The notes under the pieces: generated by a model
What the model was told of the DNA's origin: nothing
Seen by the model: only the letters and a program-made list of their open reading frames with translations
Databases searched by the model: none
Shown here: one piece after another, positions 53,201 to 62,933 of the stretch
Layout of the letters: each line of letters starts with the position of its first letter
How positions within the stretch are numbered: the stretch's first letter is position 1
Origin: Gracilibacillus lacisalsi DSM 19029
Lineage (GTDB): Bacteria > Bacillota > Bacilli > Bacillales > Amphibacillaceae
DNA: 64,000 nucleotides
Assembly (NCBI RefSeq): GCF_000377765.1
Contig: NZ_KB898666.1
Span: forward strand, 124,001-188,000
Direction of reading: 5' to 3'
Made by a program: the position numbers and the translations under genes

Positions 53201-54734
53201 TGCGAGTCCCCCCTGTTCCAGTCATATAACGCATGACACTCTCTTGATCTGCTTCGTCTTTATTCAATTCACCTGTCAAGCGCCCTTCATTCATTACATA
53301 AATTCTGTCAGATAGCCCTAGTACCTCTGGCAATTCCGAAGAAATAACAATAACTGCTAAGCCTTGCTTGGCTAACTCGTTAATCTGTGTATAGATTTCA
53401 AATTTTGCCCCAACATCAATACCTCGTGTTGGTTCATCCAAAATCAGAATATCGGGTTCTGTAAAAATCCATTTACTGAGGACTACTTTTTGCTGGTTAC
53501 CCCCACTCAAATTACCTGCCAGTTGTTCAAGTGTCGGAGTCTTAATGTTTAATCGCTCTCTTAAGGATTGTGATTCGATGACTTCTTTATTTTCATCGAT
53601 CACACTTGATTTGGAGATTCTCTGTAAATTGGATAATGTAATATTACGTTTTATATCATCAATTAAATTCAAGCCATATGTCTTACGATCTTCTGAAACA
53701 TAGGCAATACCCTTTTCGATCGCCTTACTTACGGTATTGGCTTCAATTTGTTTTCCATCCTTATATAATTCACCACTGATTTTCTTACCATATGATTTTC
53801 CAAAAATACTCATTGCCAGCTCTGTTCGACCAGCTCCCATTAATCCAGCAATACCTACAATTTCACCTTTTTTAACATGAAAACTGACGTTATCGATGAT
53901 TTTACGATCTTGTTGTTGTGGATGATATACATTCCACTTCTTTACTTCAAATATAGTCTTACCAATATTAGGATGATGTTCAGGGAACCTACTTGTTAAC
54001 TCCCGGCCAACCATCCCCTTGATAATTCTTTCTTCTGATATCTCTTCTTCCTTTGCATTTAATGTTTCAATTGTCTTCCCATCACGTAATACCGTAATAG
54101 AATCAGATACATAGGATACTTCATTTAATTTATGAGAGATTAATATCGAGGATACTCCTTGCTGTTTTAACTCTAATAGTAATTTCAGTAAATTCTCACT
54201 ATCAGTTTCGTTCAACGCTGCGGTAGGCTCATCTAGGATTAGCAGTTTCACGTTTTTCGATAAGGCTTTAGCAATTTCCACCAGTTGTTGCTTCCCTACA
54301 CCGATATCCATGACGAGTGTTTCTGGAGAATCTTTCAGCCCAACGCGTTCTAATAATTTTTTAGACTCTGAGAACGTATCTTTCCATTTCATAATTTTGT
54401 TAGATTGACGTTCATTACCAAGGAAAATATTTTCAGCAATAGATAGATAAGGACTTAACGCTAATTCTTGGTGGATAATAACAATCCCTAAATTCTCACT
54501 TTGCTTAATATTTTTAAATTGGCATTCCTGTCCTTCAAAATAAATAGATCCATCATAGGTTCCATATGGATAAACACCACTAAGAACTTTCATTAATGTA
54601 GATTTCCCAGCGCCATTCTCACCGACTAATGCATGTATTTCTCCCTGTTCCACTTGCAAATTAACATTATCTAAAGCTTTTACACCGGGGAATGTTTTCG
54701 TAATTTCACGCATTTCTAGTATATAATCAGACAT
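53184..54734 (-). CDS. Monosaccharide ABC ATPase (XylG/GguA type)
   Basis: A 516-aa double ATPase: Walker [10 protein letters not shown] at about 38; the second domain has a degenerate A site ([13 protein letters not shown]), as usual in the CUT2 family. The second signature, [14 protein letters not shown], and Walker [14 protein letters not shown] are intact. Start is the ATG at 54734, with GGTGGTGGAG 3 nt upstream. The double-domain form makes this transporter independent of MsmX, in contrast to the two CUT1 systems in this window. Confidence 0.92.
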   Translation of the reverse strand: MSDYILEMREITKTFPGVKALDNVNLQVEQGEIHALVGENGAGKSTLMKVLSGVYPYGTYDGSIYFEGQECQFKNIKQSENLGIVIIHQELALSPYLSIAENIFLGNERQSNKIMKWKDTFSESKKLLERVGLKDSPETLVMDIGVGKQQLVEIAKALSKNVKLLILDEPTAALNETDSENLLKLLLELKQQGVSSILISHKLNEVSYVSDSITVLRDGKTIETLNAKEEEISEERIIKGMVGRELTSRFPEHHPNIGKTIFEVKKWNVYHPQQQDRKIIDNVSFHVKKGEIVGIAGLMGAGRTELAMSIFGKSYGKKISGELYKDGKQIEANTVSKAIEKGIAYVSEDRKTYGLNLIDDIKRNITLSNLQRISKSSVIDENKEVIESQSLRERLNIKTPTLEQLAGNLSGGNQQKVVLSKWIFTEPDILILDEPTRGIDVGAKFEIYTQINELAKQGLAVIVISSELPEVLGLSDRIYVMNEGRLTGELNKDEADQESVMRYMTGTGGTRNADVN

Positions 54735-54767
54735 TAGCTCCACCACCTTTAATCGCTCTATAACATT

Positions 54768-54800
54768 GAATTAGTGGTGACCTCAGACCACCACTAATTC
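54768..54800 (-). other. Intercistronic hairpin in the sugar operon
   Basis: GAATTAGTGGTG and CACCACTAATTC are perfect 12-bp arms round a 9-nt loop with no T tract. It lies between the binding-protein and ATPase genes, where such hairpins stabilise the upstream mRNA and keep the binding protein abundant. Confidence 0.65.
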
Positions 54801-54818
54801 ATTTCTTTATGATCTGGC

Positions 54819-55922
54819 TTATTCTAACTCGTCTTCAGAATAGTAGCCACTATCAATGACAACTTCTTGGTAATTATCAATATCTACAGAGACAGGCTCT
54901 ACAAGATACGTAGGAACGACTTTTTCGTTATTATCATAAGTTTCTGTGTCATTCACTTCTGCCTCTTCACCGTTTAGAATAGCCTCTGTCATATCAACTG
55001 CTACGGCAGCTAAATCTCGCGTATCTTTAAATACAGTTTGTGTCTGCTCACCAGCAATGATTGATTTAATAGAGGCTAATTCTGCATCTTGACCAGAAAT
55101 AACTGGTAATGGAAGGTCATCAGAACCGTAACCTACACCTTTAAGAGCTTGAATCACACCACGACTAATACCATCATAAGGAGATAATACTGCATCTACT
55201 GTTTCATCTCCTGAATAAGAACTGCTAAGGATATTCTCCATACGGGATTTTGCAGTGTTACCATCCCAACGCATGGTTGCTGCTTGTTCAAATTCTGTTT
55301 GTTCACTTTGAATAACTAATTTACCCTCATCAATATACGGTTGAAGTACACTCATTGCACCATCCCAGAAGAAATAAGCATTATTATCATCTGGGGAACC
55401 ACCGAATAATTCAATATTGAATGGTCCTTCTTCGTTTTCTAAATCAAGTGCTTCTTCGATGTATGAGGCTTGCAATACACCTACCTGAAAGTTATCAAAT
55501 GTTGCATAGTATGTTACGTGTGGCGATTCCATAATCAAACGGTCATAAGACACCACTTGAATACCTTGGTCATTAGCCTTTTCTAATACATTCGTAAGTG
55601 CAGTACCATCAATTGATGCAATAACAAGTGCATCTGCACCTTTTACGATCATATTTTCAATTTGTTCGATTTGTTTGTCTACATCGTCTTCTGCATATTG
55701 TAGATCTGTTTCATAACCTAGCGCTTCCAATTGCTCTACCATGTTATTCCCATCATCAACCCAACGCTGAGAGGACTTTGTCGGCATTGCTACACCAATT
55801 AAACCACCATCTGCAGACTCTCCACCATCATCTGAATTTCCACCTGATGTATCATCGCTACCACAGGCAGCTAAAAATAAAATAAGACTAAAGAAAATTG
55901 CTAAGAAACTAAACTTCTTCAT
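54819..55922 (-). CDS. Sugar-binding lipoprotein (XylF/ChvE type)
   Basis: A 367-aa periplasmic-binding-protein-1 fold lipoprotein: lipobox LAAC (Cys about 20), Gly/Ser/Asp-rich linker, domain beginning [14 protein letters not shown] at about 40, with [20 protein letters not shown] later. These are typical of ChvE/XylF-type multiple-monosaccharide binders. Start is the ATG at 55922, AAAGGGG 8 nt upstream. It is the first transporter gene, downstream of its own sensing genes. Confidence 0.92.
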   Translation of the reverse strand: MKKFSFLAIFFSLILFLAACGSDDTSGGNSDDGGESADGGLIGVAMPTKSSQRWVDDGNNMVEQLEALGYETDLQYAEDDVDKQIEQIENMIVKGADALVIASIDGTALTNVLEKANDQGIQVVSYDRLIMESPHVTYYATFDNFQVGVLQASYIEEALDLENEEGPFNIELFGGSPDDNNAYFFWDGAMSVLQPYIDEGKLVIQSEQTEFEQAATMRWDGNTAKSRMENILSSSYSGDETVDAVLSPYDGISRGVIQALKGVGYGSDDLPLPVISGQDAELASIKSIIAGEQTQTVFKDTRDLAAVAVDMTEAILNGEEAEVNDTETYDNNEKVVPTYLVEPVSVDIDNYQEVVIDSGYYSEDELE

Positions 55923-55985
55923 AATTGTAACCCCTTTCAAATATGTTTTTTATCTTGCTTGGTTATAAATGTATCACAAACTAAC

Positions 55986-56000
55986 TTGTAAGCCTTTACA
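55986..56000. promoter_or_regulatory. Near-cre site upstream of the xylF-type gene
   Basis: TTGTAAGCCTTTACA differs from the cre consensus WTGNAANCGNWNNCW at one defined base (C for G at position 9). It lies 64-78 nt upstream of the start codon, so catabolite control is plausible. Confidence 0.4.
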
Positions 56001-56087
56001 TAATTTTAAACAGTTTTTATAAAAATTTAATGTGCATGTAATATGAGATCTATTTCCTTATATTATGGGGGGCTTCTCGCAACTTTG

Positions 56088-56133
56088 GGGTAATGACTGC
56101 ACTCAAAGTTTAACTTTGAGGCAGTCATTACCC
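56088..56133. other. Long near-perfect palindrome behind the response regulator
   Basis: GGGTAATGACTGC, CTCAAAGTT, then AACTTTGAG, GCAGTCATTACCC: about 22 paired positions with a one-base interruption and an almost loop-free centre. There is no T tract on either strand. It starts 5 nt behind the response regulator stop, upstream of the transporter promoter region. Confidence 0.8.
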
Positions 56134-56137
56134 TCCG

Positions 56138-57337
56138 TTACAATTGATGCTTGTACTGCTTTGGTGTCATACCAATCGATTTTCTAAATGCAGTGCTGAA
56201 ATAGTGTTGTGAATCATACCCTACTCGTTCGGCAATTTCCCGGATGCTGAGATCAGTTGTTTTCAATAAATCTTTTGCCGCTTGTAAACGCATTTGCGTT
56301 ACTAATTTTACATAAGATACCCCTAAATCTTGTTTAATCATTTTACTAAGGTAAACCGTTGAAACATGAAGCGATTCAGCAATACTCTCTAATGTTAAGT
56401 GTGAGTCACGGTAGTGTTTGCGAATATATTGGATCGATTGTTTAACCAGTGGGGAAAGTTGCATATATGTATTTAATTCTTGCTTAACTTCCGCATACTT
56501 AGAAGGAATATTTGAAAATTCCACATCTATTTGCTTAGCATAAACATGTTGCGCAAGTTCTTTTTTTATGAACTCTTCTAGATGTAACACTAAGTCTGCT
56601 GGTGTTTGTTCCCAGATAAGAATAGAAATCCAATGAGTATCTTCTAAAAAGATGGCATGTCCATACATGCTCATGTCCTCTTCCAATAGCTCTTCTATTG
56701 CCTTTAATTGTTGCTTTCGCTCCTGTTCACTAAAAAAATGATGTTCAACTTCGCCATCGAGCCATTTCATAACAATCAATGATTGAGGGGCTGATCGAGG
56801 GAGTTCTAAAAATTGCAATTGATTTTTCACCTCTTCTTCCCCTAAGTTTTCTGACATCCACTCTAGAAAAAAGCGGTTTCTTAACTGCTTATGATTCTTT
56901 TTCACTTGTGTAGAAGCCTGCTGTAAATAGTTTTCTTCTTGCCTTTGCTGATCTAATTGTTGTTTTACCTCTCCTAGAATACCAGCTAATTGATTAGGAT
57001 TTACCGGCTTCAATAAATAATCCTCTACTTGCAGGCGAATCGCTTCTTGAGCATATTGAAAATCATCATATCCAGAAATCACTACCATCCGACAATCATG
57101 TAATTGATTTTTAATTTTCTTCATTGCCGTAATGCCATTCATAATTGGCATATTCAAATCGATTAATAACACATCAATTTCATGTCGGATAGCTAAGTCG
57201 ACTGCCTCTTCACCATCTTCTGCTTCTGCTACAACTTCCATGTTAAAATCACCCCAATTAACGGAAGACATTATTCCATCACGGATGATAAATTCATCAT
57301 CCGCTATTAACACTTTCCAATATTCCATCTTGATCAC
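56138..57337 (-). CDS. YesN-type response regulator with AraC HTH
   Basis: A 399-aa protein: receiver domain at about 1-125 with phospho-Asp in DVLLIDLNMPIMNG, a middle region, and an AraC HTH pair at about 300-395 (IAESLHVSTVYLSKMI, REIAERVGYDSQHYFSTAF, MTPKQYK). Start: GTG at 57337 overlaps the kinase stop as GTGA and has AGGAGAGG 5 nt upstream, so it is coupled to the kinase. ATG at 57328 is possible. It likely activates the transporter genes immediately downstream. Confidence 0.9.
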   Translation of the reverse strand: MIKMEYWKVLIADDEFIIRDGIMSSVNWGDFNMEVVAEAEDGEEAVDLAIRHEIDVLLIDLNMPIMNGITAMKKIKNQLHDCRMVVISGYDDFQYAQEAIRLQVEDYLLKPVNPNQLAGILGEVKQQLDQQRQEENYLQQASTQVKKNHKQLRNRFFLEWMSENLGEEEVKNQLQFLELPRSAPQSLIVMKWLDGEVEHHFFSEQERKQQLKAIEELLEEDMSMYGHAIFLEDTHWISILIWEQTPADLVLHLEEFIKKELAQHVYAKQIDVEFSNIPSKYAEVKQELNTYMQLSPLVKQSIQYIRKHYRDSHLTLESIAESLHVSTVYLSKMIKQDLGVSYVKLVTQMRLQAAKDLLKTTDLSIREIAERVGYDSQHYFSTAFRKSIGMTPKQYKHQL

Positions 57338-59157
57338 TTCTCCCTCTCCTCAACACTATTATTCATAATTGGCAATAAGATCGTAATAGTTGTTCCGACA
57401 TCTTCTTGACTTTCTATTGTCAGACCATAATTAGGGCCGTGTGTTAATTGAATTCTTGCTTGCACATTTAGCATGCCGTATCCTTTTTTATTCCTTGTCT
57501 CTTCTGGATTTTCAGTTTGGGTAATCGCTTCAGCCAACGCTTCTCTCAGATCGCTCAATTGTTTCGGGGTCATTCCTTTTCCATCGTCACTTATCTTAAT
57601 AAGTAAATTTTCATCCGAAGATTTGGCTTCAATATTGATATGTCCCGCTCCTCGTCGTTCTTTAATTCCGTGATAGATTGCATTTTCAATAATTGGTTGC
57701 AGAATAAATTTTAATATTGCTTTATTTTTTATAGATTCCTCTACTTTAATATCATAATTTAACTTTTCACGATATCTTGTTTTTTGTATTTTTAAATAGC
57801 TTTCGATATGATCGATTTCTTCAGCCAATGTAATAATATCGCGACCCTTACTCAAACCGATTCGAAATAGCTTAGCTAGTGATTCTACTACTTCTGCCAC
57901 ATCATCTGCCTTTTGTTTTCTTGCCATCCATTGAATGGTATCCAGTGTGTTATAGAGAAAATGCGGATTGATATTCGCTTGTAAACTACGAAACTCTGCA
58001 TCTCTTTTTTGCCTTTCTTGTCTTTCTGTCAGATGCATTAAACCATTAAGCTTCGTTAGCATTGTATTGAAACTTCTACCTAATAGACCAATCTCATCAA
58101 ACCTTTTCTCTTTATACCTCACCTTCAAATCTCCATCTTCTGCCTTCTTCATAAAAGATACGAGCTGCACAATCGGTTTCGAGATCGAATGTGACAGAAA
58201 ATAAGATACCGGAATACCGAAAAACATAATGATAAAAATAAACATTACTAAATAAAAATTAATTTCACGCAAACCAAAGATGGTTTCTTCCGTAGGGAAT
58301 ACACCAACCGTAACCCAATTGGCAAAAGGAGAGCGCTGATAAATAAATTGAATCTTCTCCCCTTTGATCGTTTTAGAGAAATCCCCTGATTGCTGTTCAC
58401 TTATCCAATTAAAAGGTATATGACTGACAATCGGTTGATTAGGTTGATAGATATTTTGGCCGTTGTCATCAACCACCATTAAATATCCGCTTTTTCCTAA
58501 TGTTACATCTTTTACCGTTTCCGCAATGGCTCTTCGTTTTAAGTCTATTAATACTACACCATGAACTTGCTCAGTAAATGGGTCTATTACCGCTCTTACA
58601 ACCGTCACCACATCATCATTTGTATAATCAACGATAGAATTCAGCCTTCTGCCATCAGGTCGACCAATAATCTTAAAAATACCATTATTGTTAACAGCTG
58701 CTTGATACCAGGATGCTTCTGTTAAGTCCATGGTAGATGGAGCATATAATTCGTTACTAACATATTCTCCTTTATCGTTTATTACCATTATTCCAGCTAC
58801 CTCTGATGATACCGTTGTAAAATTTCGCAAGTATCGTTGTATTTCATATTTATTATCAGAAAAAGCGGCCTCTTCACCTTGACCTAGAAATTGCTCGACA
58901 TCTTCGTTATTCGCAATCATATAGGTATAACTTTGTAGATTACTGATGTAAAACTCGAAAGATTCGTTTACTTTACCAATTAGTTGCATGGTATTGTCAT
59001 TAACTTGTTCTTCCATTACACGCTCAACCGTCCAACTGATTAATAAAGCTAAACAGAAAATCGGCAATATACTAATTAATAAAAAGTGTGATATTAATTT
59101 ATAGCGAATTGGAATATTATTAATTTGTATCCAGCGCTTCACAGAGCATCCATCCAT
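57334..59157 (-). CDS. YesM/LytS-type sensor histidine kinase
   Basis: A 607-aa kinase: membrane segments at about 20-42 and 293-313 flank an extracellular Cache-like domain; HAMP at about 315-365; His_kinase domain with NINPHFLYNTLDTIQW at about 392-407; HATPase with SDDGKGMTP and GYGMLNVQARI. It lies 3 nt behind the anchored sugar-binding protein gene and overlaps the response regulator gene, so the three proteins are made together. Confidence 0.9.
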   Translation of the reverse strand: MDGCSVKRWIQINNIPIRYKLISHFLLISILPIFCLALLISWTVERVMEEQVNDNTMQLIGKVNESFEFYISNLQSYTYMIANNEDVEQFLGQGEEAAFSDNKYEIQRYLRNFTTVSSEVAGIMVINDKGEYVSNELYAPSTMDLTEASWYQAAVNNNGIFKIIGRPDGRRLNSIVDYTNDDVVTVVRAVIDPFTEQVHGVVLIDLKRRAIAETVKDVTLGKSGYLMVVDDNGQNIYQPNQPIVSHIPFNWISEQQSGDFSKTIKGEKIQFIYQRSPFANWVTVGVFPTEETIFGLREINFYLVMFIFIIMFFGIPVSYFLSHSISKPIVQLVSFMKKAEDGDLKVRYKEKRFDEIGLLGRSFNTMLTKLNGLMHLTERQERQKRDAEFRSLQANINPHFLYNTLDTIQWMARKQKADDVAEVVESLAKLFRIGLSKGRDIITLAEEIDHIESYLKIQKTRYREKLNYDIKVEESIKNKAILKFILQPIIENAIYHGIKERRGAGHINIEAKSSDENLLIKISDDGKGMTPKQLSDLREALAEAITQTENPEETRNKKGYGMLNVQARIQLTHGPNYGLTIESQEDVGTTITILLPIMNNSVEEREK

Positions 59158-59160
59158 TCT

Positions 59161-60159
59161 TTAATCAACAGGATAGTAATCACTAACATTGTCTTTTGTT
59201 ACAACTGTTATACCTGTATCAACATAACGTGGCAGGTTCGTTTCTCCATTTAAATCACCTGCTAAATCATGTTGAAGGTGAAAAAGAAACTGCAGGGACC
59301 AATACCCCATTTCCCACGTCCCTTGCGCCAACGTTGCAGAAATCACCCCTTCTTCAATCATATCTAGGGTACCTTTATCTGTATCAAAGCTTATAATATG
59401 GAGGTCACCTTTTCTTTGTTGGTCTAATACTGCCTTACCTACGCCAACGCCACCATTAGCCTCTGAAGCAAAAATGCCTTTAATATCTGGATGTTCCCTC
59501 ATTAGTTCTTCTGAAACTTCTTTCGAGATCATCTGGTCCCCACGACCATTTTTCACATCAACCACTCTCATCTCCGGGTATTCATTCTCAATAGTCTCTC
59601 GGAAACCTTGTGTCCGTTCCAGATGGTTTAGTTGATTGGGATGTGTCACTACACCAACTTCACCAGATTCGTTTAGTAATTCTGCCATTTTGTGTGCTGC
59701 TGTAACACCAGCATAATGGTTATTCGTTCCTAAGAATGCATACGCCTGACTATCTGGTGCATCTGCATCAAACATGACAACAGGAATTCCAGAATCTACT
59801 GCTTTATTAATGACAGGGTTTAATGCTTCGGGATCCATTGTAGAAATAGCAATACCCGAAGGATTTTTGGCAATAACTTGTTCTAACACCGTAATTTCTT
59901 CATTTACATCATATTGTGTCGCTCCACGATATTCAACAGATACATTAAGAGCCTCTGCCGCATCCTCAAACCCCTTTAACGGCCTCTTCCAGTAATCAAT
60001 ACCAGCCTGAAACGTCACCATCACATAGGTTTCATCAATCGTACCCCTCAACTCATGTTCAGACCAATCGTTATTTGTCGTTTCACTTGTTTGATATTGA
60101 TATACGTACAGGACAAATAATCCAATTAAGACTATATAAACGAACAATAACTTTTTCAC
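59161..60159 (-). CDS. Membrane-anchored sugar-binding sensor protein (XylFII-like)
   Basis: A 332-aa PBP-1 fold protein. Its N-terminus is KKLLFVYIVLIGLFVLYVY, an uncleaved anchor without a lipobox Cys, in contrast to the transport lipoprotein at 54819. Domain motifs: AGIDYWKRPLKGFEDAAEAL, GIAISTMDPEALNPV, FDTDKGTLD. The start is GTG at 60159, with AAAGGGG 8 nt upstream; the ATG at 60177 precedes that site. Position directly before kinase and regulator genes suggests it feeds sugar binding to the kinase, as XylFII does in clostridia. Confidence 0.85.
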   Translation of the reverse strand: MKKLLFVYIVLIGLFVLYVYQYQTSETTNNDWSEHELRGTIDETYVMVTFQAGIDYWKRPLKGFEDAAEALNVSVEYRGATQYDVNEEITVLEQVIAKNPSGIAISTMDPEALNPVINKAVDSGIPVVMFDADAPDSQAYAFLGTNNHYAGVTAAHKMAELLNESGEVGVVTHPNQLNHLERTQGFRETIENEYPEMRVVDVKNGRGDQMISKEVSEELMREHPDIKGIFASEANGGVGVGKAVLDQQRKGDLHIISFDTDKGTLDMIEEGVISATLAQGTWEMGYWSLQFLFHLQHDLAGDLNGETNLPRYVDTGITVVTKDNVSDYYPVD

Positions 60160-60329
60160 TTTTGTAACCCCTTTCAATATAAAGCATAGGGTATTTATTT
60201 CCTACTAAAGGATCTAAACGGATGAACTTTTTTCCTATATCGATTGTACTAAAATTGTATAGGATTTCAATCTATTCTTCAATAACAATTTTATACATTA
60301 ATAAAGCTACACTCGTTTATGTAACCTTA

Positions 60330-61154
60330 TTAATAGCCGATGATAATATCAAGGTCAATAGTAACCCACTCTATCGATTGCTCTATTTCTTTTCTCCATG
60401 TTAAAGGCGTCATATACCAAATGTCTTCAAGAAGATCGGCAGGTACTTCCCATTGATATTGAACAGTATGTATTTCCACGTTGTCAAAATGTTTTTTAAA
60501 ATGAGCCATTATTTCATCATTTACATAAGTTTGCTGCTTCTCGCCCATCACCTGTTCTCTTATCTCTTGTAAGTAACCACTTCTAGGTATGACTTTAATT
60601 AAACGGCCATCTGTATGTAACAACCTCTTAAATTCTTGATAATTTGCTGGAGTCAATATATTTAATAGAATATCAAATTGGCTAGATGGATATGGACTTT
60701 GTGCTAAGTCGGCAACTGTCCAGATCAGTCCTTGATGGTATTTAGCAGCTGTTATAATCCCATCCTTAGCTATATCCATACCAATACCGACAAAAGTGAT
60801 ATCCAATTGCTGGGTGATCTTTTGCAAATGTGAGCCTTCGCCACAGCCTAGATCCAGAATGTTCGCTACTTGATAATCTAGCCCTTTGATTATTTCGGTA
60901 ATTTTTTGATGTAACAGATCATACATACCGCTCTGAATCACCTGATATCTAGCTTCGAACAATTTCCTATCATAATCCCTGGGAGATGCTTTGCTATAAA
61001 AGTTGATATAGCCCTTTTTCGCTAAATCAAATTGATGATGTGAATTGCAAATAACTGAGGTGTTCTCCACTCGGATTTCTTCCTGACAGATGGGGCAACG
61101 AAAAAGTGATTTATTTTGTTCTATCAGTTGTGCTGCTTGCTCGATTTTCTTCAT
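60330..61154 (-). CDS. rlmA: 23S rRNA (guanine-N1)-methyltransferase, RlmA family
   Basis: A 274-aa enzyme: N-terminal zinc finger with CPICQEEIRV ... VICNSHHQFDLAKKGY, then a SAM-dependent Rossmann domain (NILDLGCGEGSHL at about 99, LLNILTPANYQEF). RlmA enzymes methylate G745 or G748 of 23S rRNA in the exit tunnel; in Gram-positives the type II form affects macrolide binding. GGAG precedes the ATG. It is monocistronic. Confidence 0.88.
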   Translation of the reverse strand: MKKIEQAAQLIEQNKSLFRCPICQEEIRVENTSVICNSHHQFDLAKKGYINFYSKASPRDYDRKLFEARYQVIQSGMYDLLHQKITEIIKGLDYQVANILDLGCGEGSHLQKITQQLDITFVGIGMDIAKDGIITAAKYHQGLIWTVADLAQSPYPSSQFDILLNILTPANYQEFKRLLHTDGRLIKVIPRSGYLQEIREQVMGEKQQTYVNDEIMAHFKKHFDNVEIHTVQYQWEVPADLLEDIWYMTPLTWRKEIEQSIEWVTIDLDIIIGY

Positions 61155-61253
61155 AGCCGTACTCCGTTTTTTCTTTTATCATATCTTGAGCAGTCAGTGA
61201 TTGCAAATTACCTTTATAAAGTCAGGGAATAGCCTTGTAAATGGTTTCCTTAT

Positions 61254-61284
61254 AAAAAAAGAGCTTGGACCGAAATCCAAACCC
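61254..61284 (-). terminator. Terminator of the phn operon
   Basis: Minus strand GTTTGGA and TCCAAGC pair round TTTCGG, followed by TCTTTTTTT. Confidence 0.85.
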
Positions 61285-61295
61285 TACTAAACCTC

Positions 61296-62102
61296 TTATC
61301 CACGAACTAATTTATTCCGCATATAGTTAGACCAAAGTTCTACAATCAGAATTAATATGACAAGTCCAATTAATATCGAACCAACCTCATTCCACCTGTA
61401 CGCATTCATCGCAAAAATTAACGGTGCACCGATACCACCTGCACCAACAAGTCCAAGAATCGATGCTTCCCGTAAGTTCATATCAAATCGGTAAATCCCT
61501 ATAGATAAAAAGATTGCGATTAACTGTGGAACAATACCAAATCTGATTTTTTCAAATGTCGTACAACCTATCGACGTCATCGACTCAAAGATACTCGTAT
61601 CTAAGTCTTCTATTGCATCGACAAAAAGCTTTGCAAGCATACCGATCGAAATTAACGCAATTGTCAATACACCAGTAAAAGGGCCTTGCCCCGCTACCCG
61701 AACAAACATTAAACCATAAACCAACGAAGGAACTGTACGAATGAAAATCAATAATAACCTTGTTATAAATGCCACAGGCTTTGGAACCACATTAGATGCA
61801 GATAAAAAGGCAAACGGAATTGCTAACATTGCACCAAGGATTGTTCCTAAAAAAGCTATAGCGATCGTTTCCACCAATAAATACATGACACCCTGTGTGG
61901 TAAAATCCAACAAGAAATCTAAATCTGGCGTGACAATTCCCAAAAGAATGTTTTTAGCAATCGCCCAACCACTTTCCTCCATACTTCCAAAATCAATAAC
62001 AAATAATGACCAAATCATTAAACCTAGTAAAACAGCGGAAATAACATAGATATAACTGTTCTTGCTCGGCTTTGCATATAATTGTTTTTCAATAGCATTC
62101 AT
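61296..62102 (-). CDS. phnE: Phosphonate-type ABC permease (PhnE), second copy
   Basis: A 268-aa permease with about six membrane segments. The cytosolic loop has SMTSIGCTTFEKIRFGIVPQ and the family signature SILGLVGAGGIGAPL. It lies 12 nt behind the first phnE. Two different PhnE subunits probably form the heterodimeric channel. Start is the ATG at 62102 (GTG at 62105 possible). Confidence 0.9.
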   Translation of the reverse strand: MNAIEKQLYAKPSKNSYIYVISAVLLGLMIWSLFVIDFGSMEESGWAIAKNILLGIVTPDLDFLLDFTTQGVMYLLVETIAIAFLGTILGAMLAIPFAFLSASNVVPKPVAFITRLLLIFIRTVPSLVYGLMFVRVAGQGPFTGVLTIALISIGMLAKLFVDAIEDLDTSIFESMTSIGCTTFEKIRFGIVPQLIAIFLSIGIYRFDMNLREASILGLVGAGGIGAPLIFAMNAYRWNEVGSILIGLVILILIVELWSNYMRNKLVRG

Positions 62103-62117
62103 CACAAGTCAAGCCTT

Positions 62118-62933
62118 TCATATCAACTTTTTTCTAAAATATTCACTAACCGTCTCGATCAAAAACACCGTAATAGCTAGCATCAGTAATATCATTCCGA
62201 CACTTGCATAATCGCGCCAGCCTAGACCCTCATCCAAGAGTAAACCGATTCCGCCAGCACCTACATAGCCTAAAATTGCCGCATAACGTACATTTCCTTC
62301 AAAACAAAACAAGGAAGTGGATAAGTAGTTAGGCAATACTTGAGGAAAAATCGCATAACGAAATGCTTGTATTCTCGTAATTCCGATCGATTCCATCGCC
62401 TCAAAAGCACCCATACTAGCATTCTCAATTTGCTCATACAATAGCTTCCCTACATATGCTAACGTAAATAGAAAAATAGCAATCGTACCAGCTAATGTTC
62501 CTAAACCGAAAATGAATGTTGCAATTAAAGCAGAGACTAAAGTAGGCATTGTCCTTAATATACTTAAAAATATTCGTGCAACCATAACGATTACCTTGTT
62601 CTTGACAATATTGGAGGCTGCTAGATAAGCGATAGGTACAGCAACAAGTGAACCTAACACAGAACCAAGAATAGACATCATAATAGTATCCAATAAAGGC
62701 TGCCATAGATGAGGAAGGTATTCCCACTTAGGAGGAATCATTTCATTTATAATAGCGAAAAACTCATGACCTCGTTTTGCTAATAAACTAAACTCAAAGT
62801 TAGTAAACCTTATCGATAAATAGACTGCAATGAGAACCGTAACAAAAATCAAAGGAGTACGTGATCTTTTTTCCGAAACAGTCTTACCATTAGGTAATAC
62901 TACTTGCTTGGGTGGAAAAATCTTATCAAACAT
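62118..62933 (-). CDS. phnE: Phosphonate-type ABC permease (PhnE), first copy
   Basis: A 271-aa permease with about six membrane segments and loop AMESIGITRIQAFRYAIFPQ, then AILGYVGAGGIGLLL. Start is the ATG at 62933, with GGAAGG 5 nt upstream; a GTG at 62939 is possible. It overlaps the end of phnC. Confidence 0.9.
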   Translation of the reverse strand: MFDKIFPPKQVVLPNGKTVSEKRSRTPLIFVTVLIAVYLSIRFTNFEFSLLAKRGHEFFAIINEMIPPKWEYLPHLWQPLLDTIMMSILGSVLGSLVAVPIAYLAASNIVKNKVIVMVARIFLSILRTMPTLVSALIATFIFGLGTLAGTIAIFLFTLAYVGKLLYEQIENASMGAFEAMESIGITRIQAFRYAIFPQVLPNYLSTSLFCFEGNVRYAAILGYVGAGGIGLLLDEGLGWRDYASVGMILLMLAITVFLIETVSEYFRKKLI

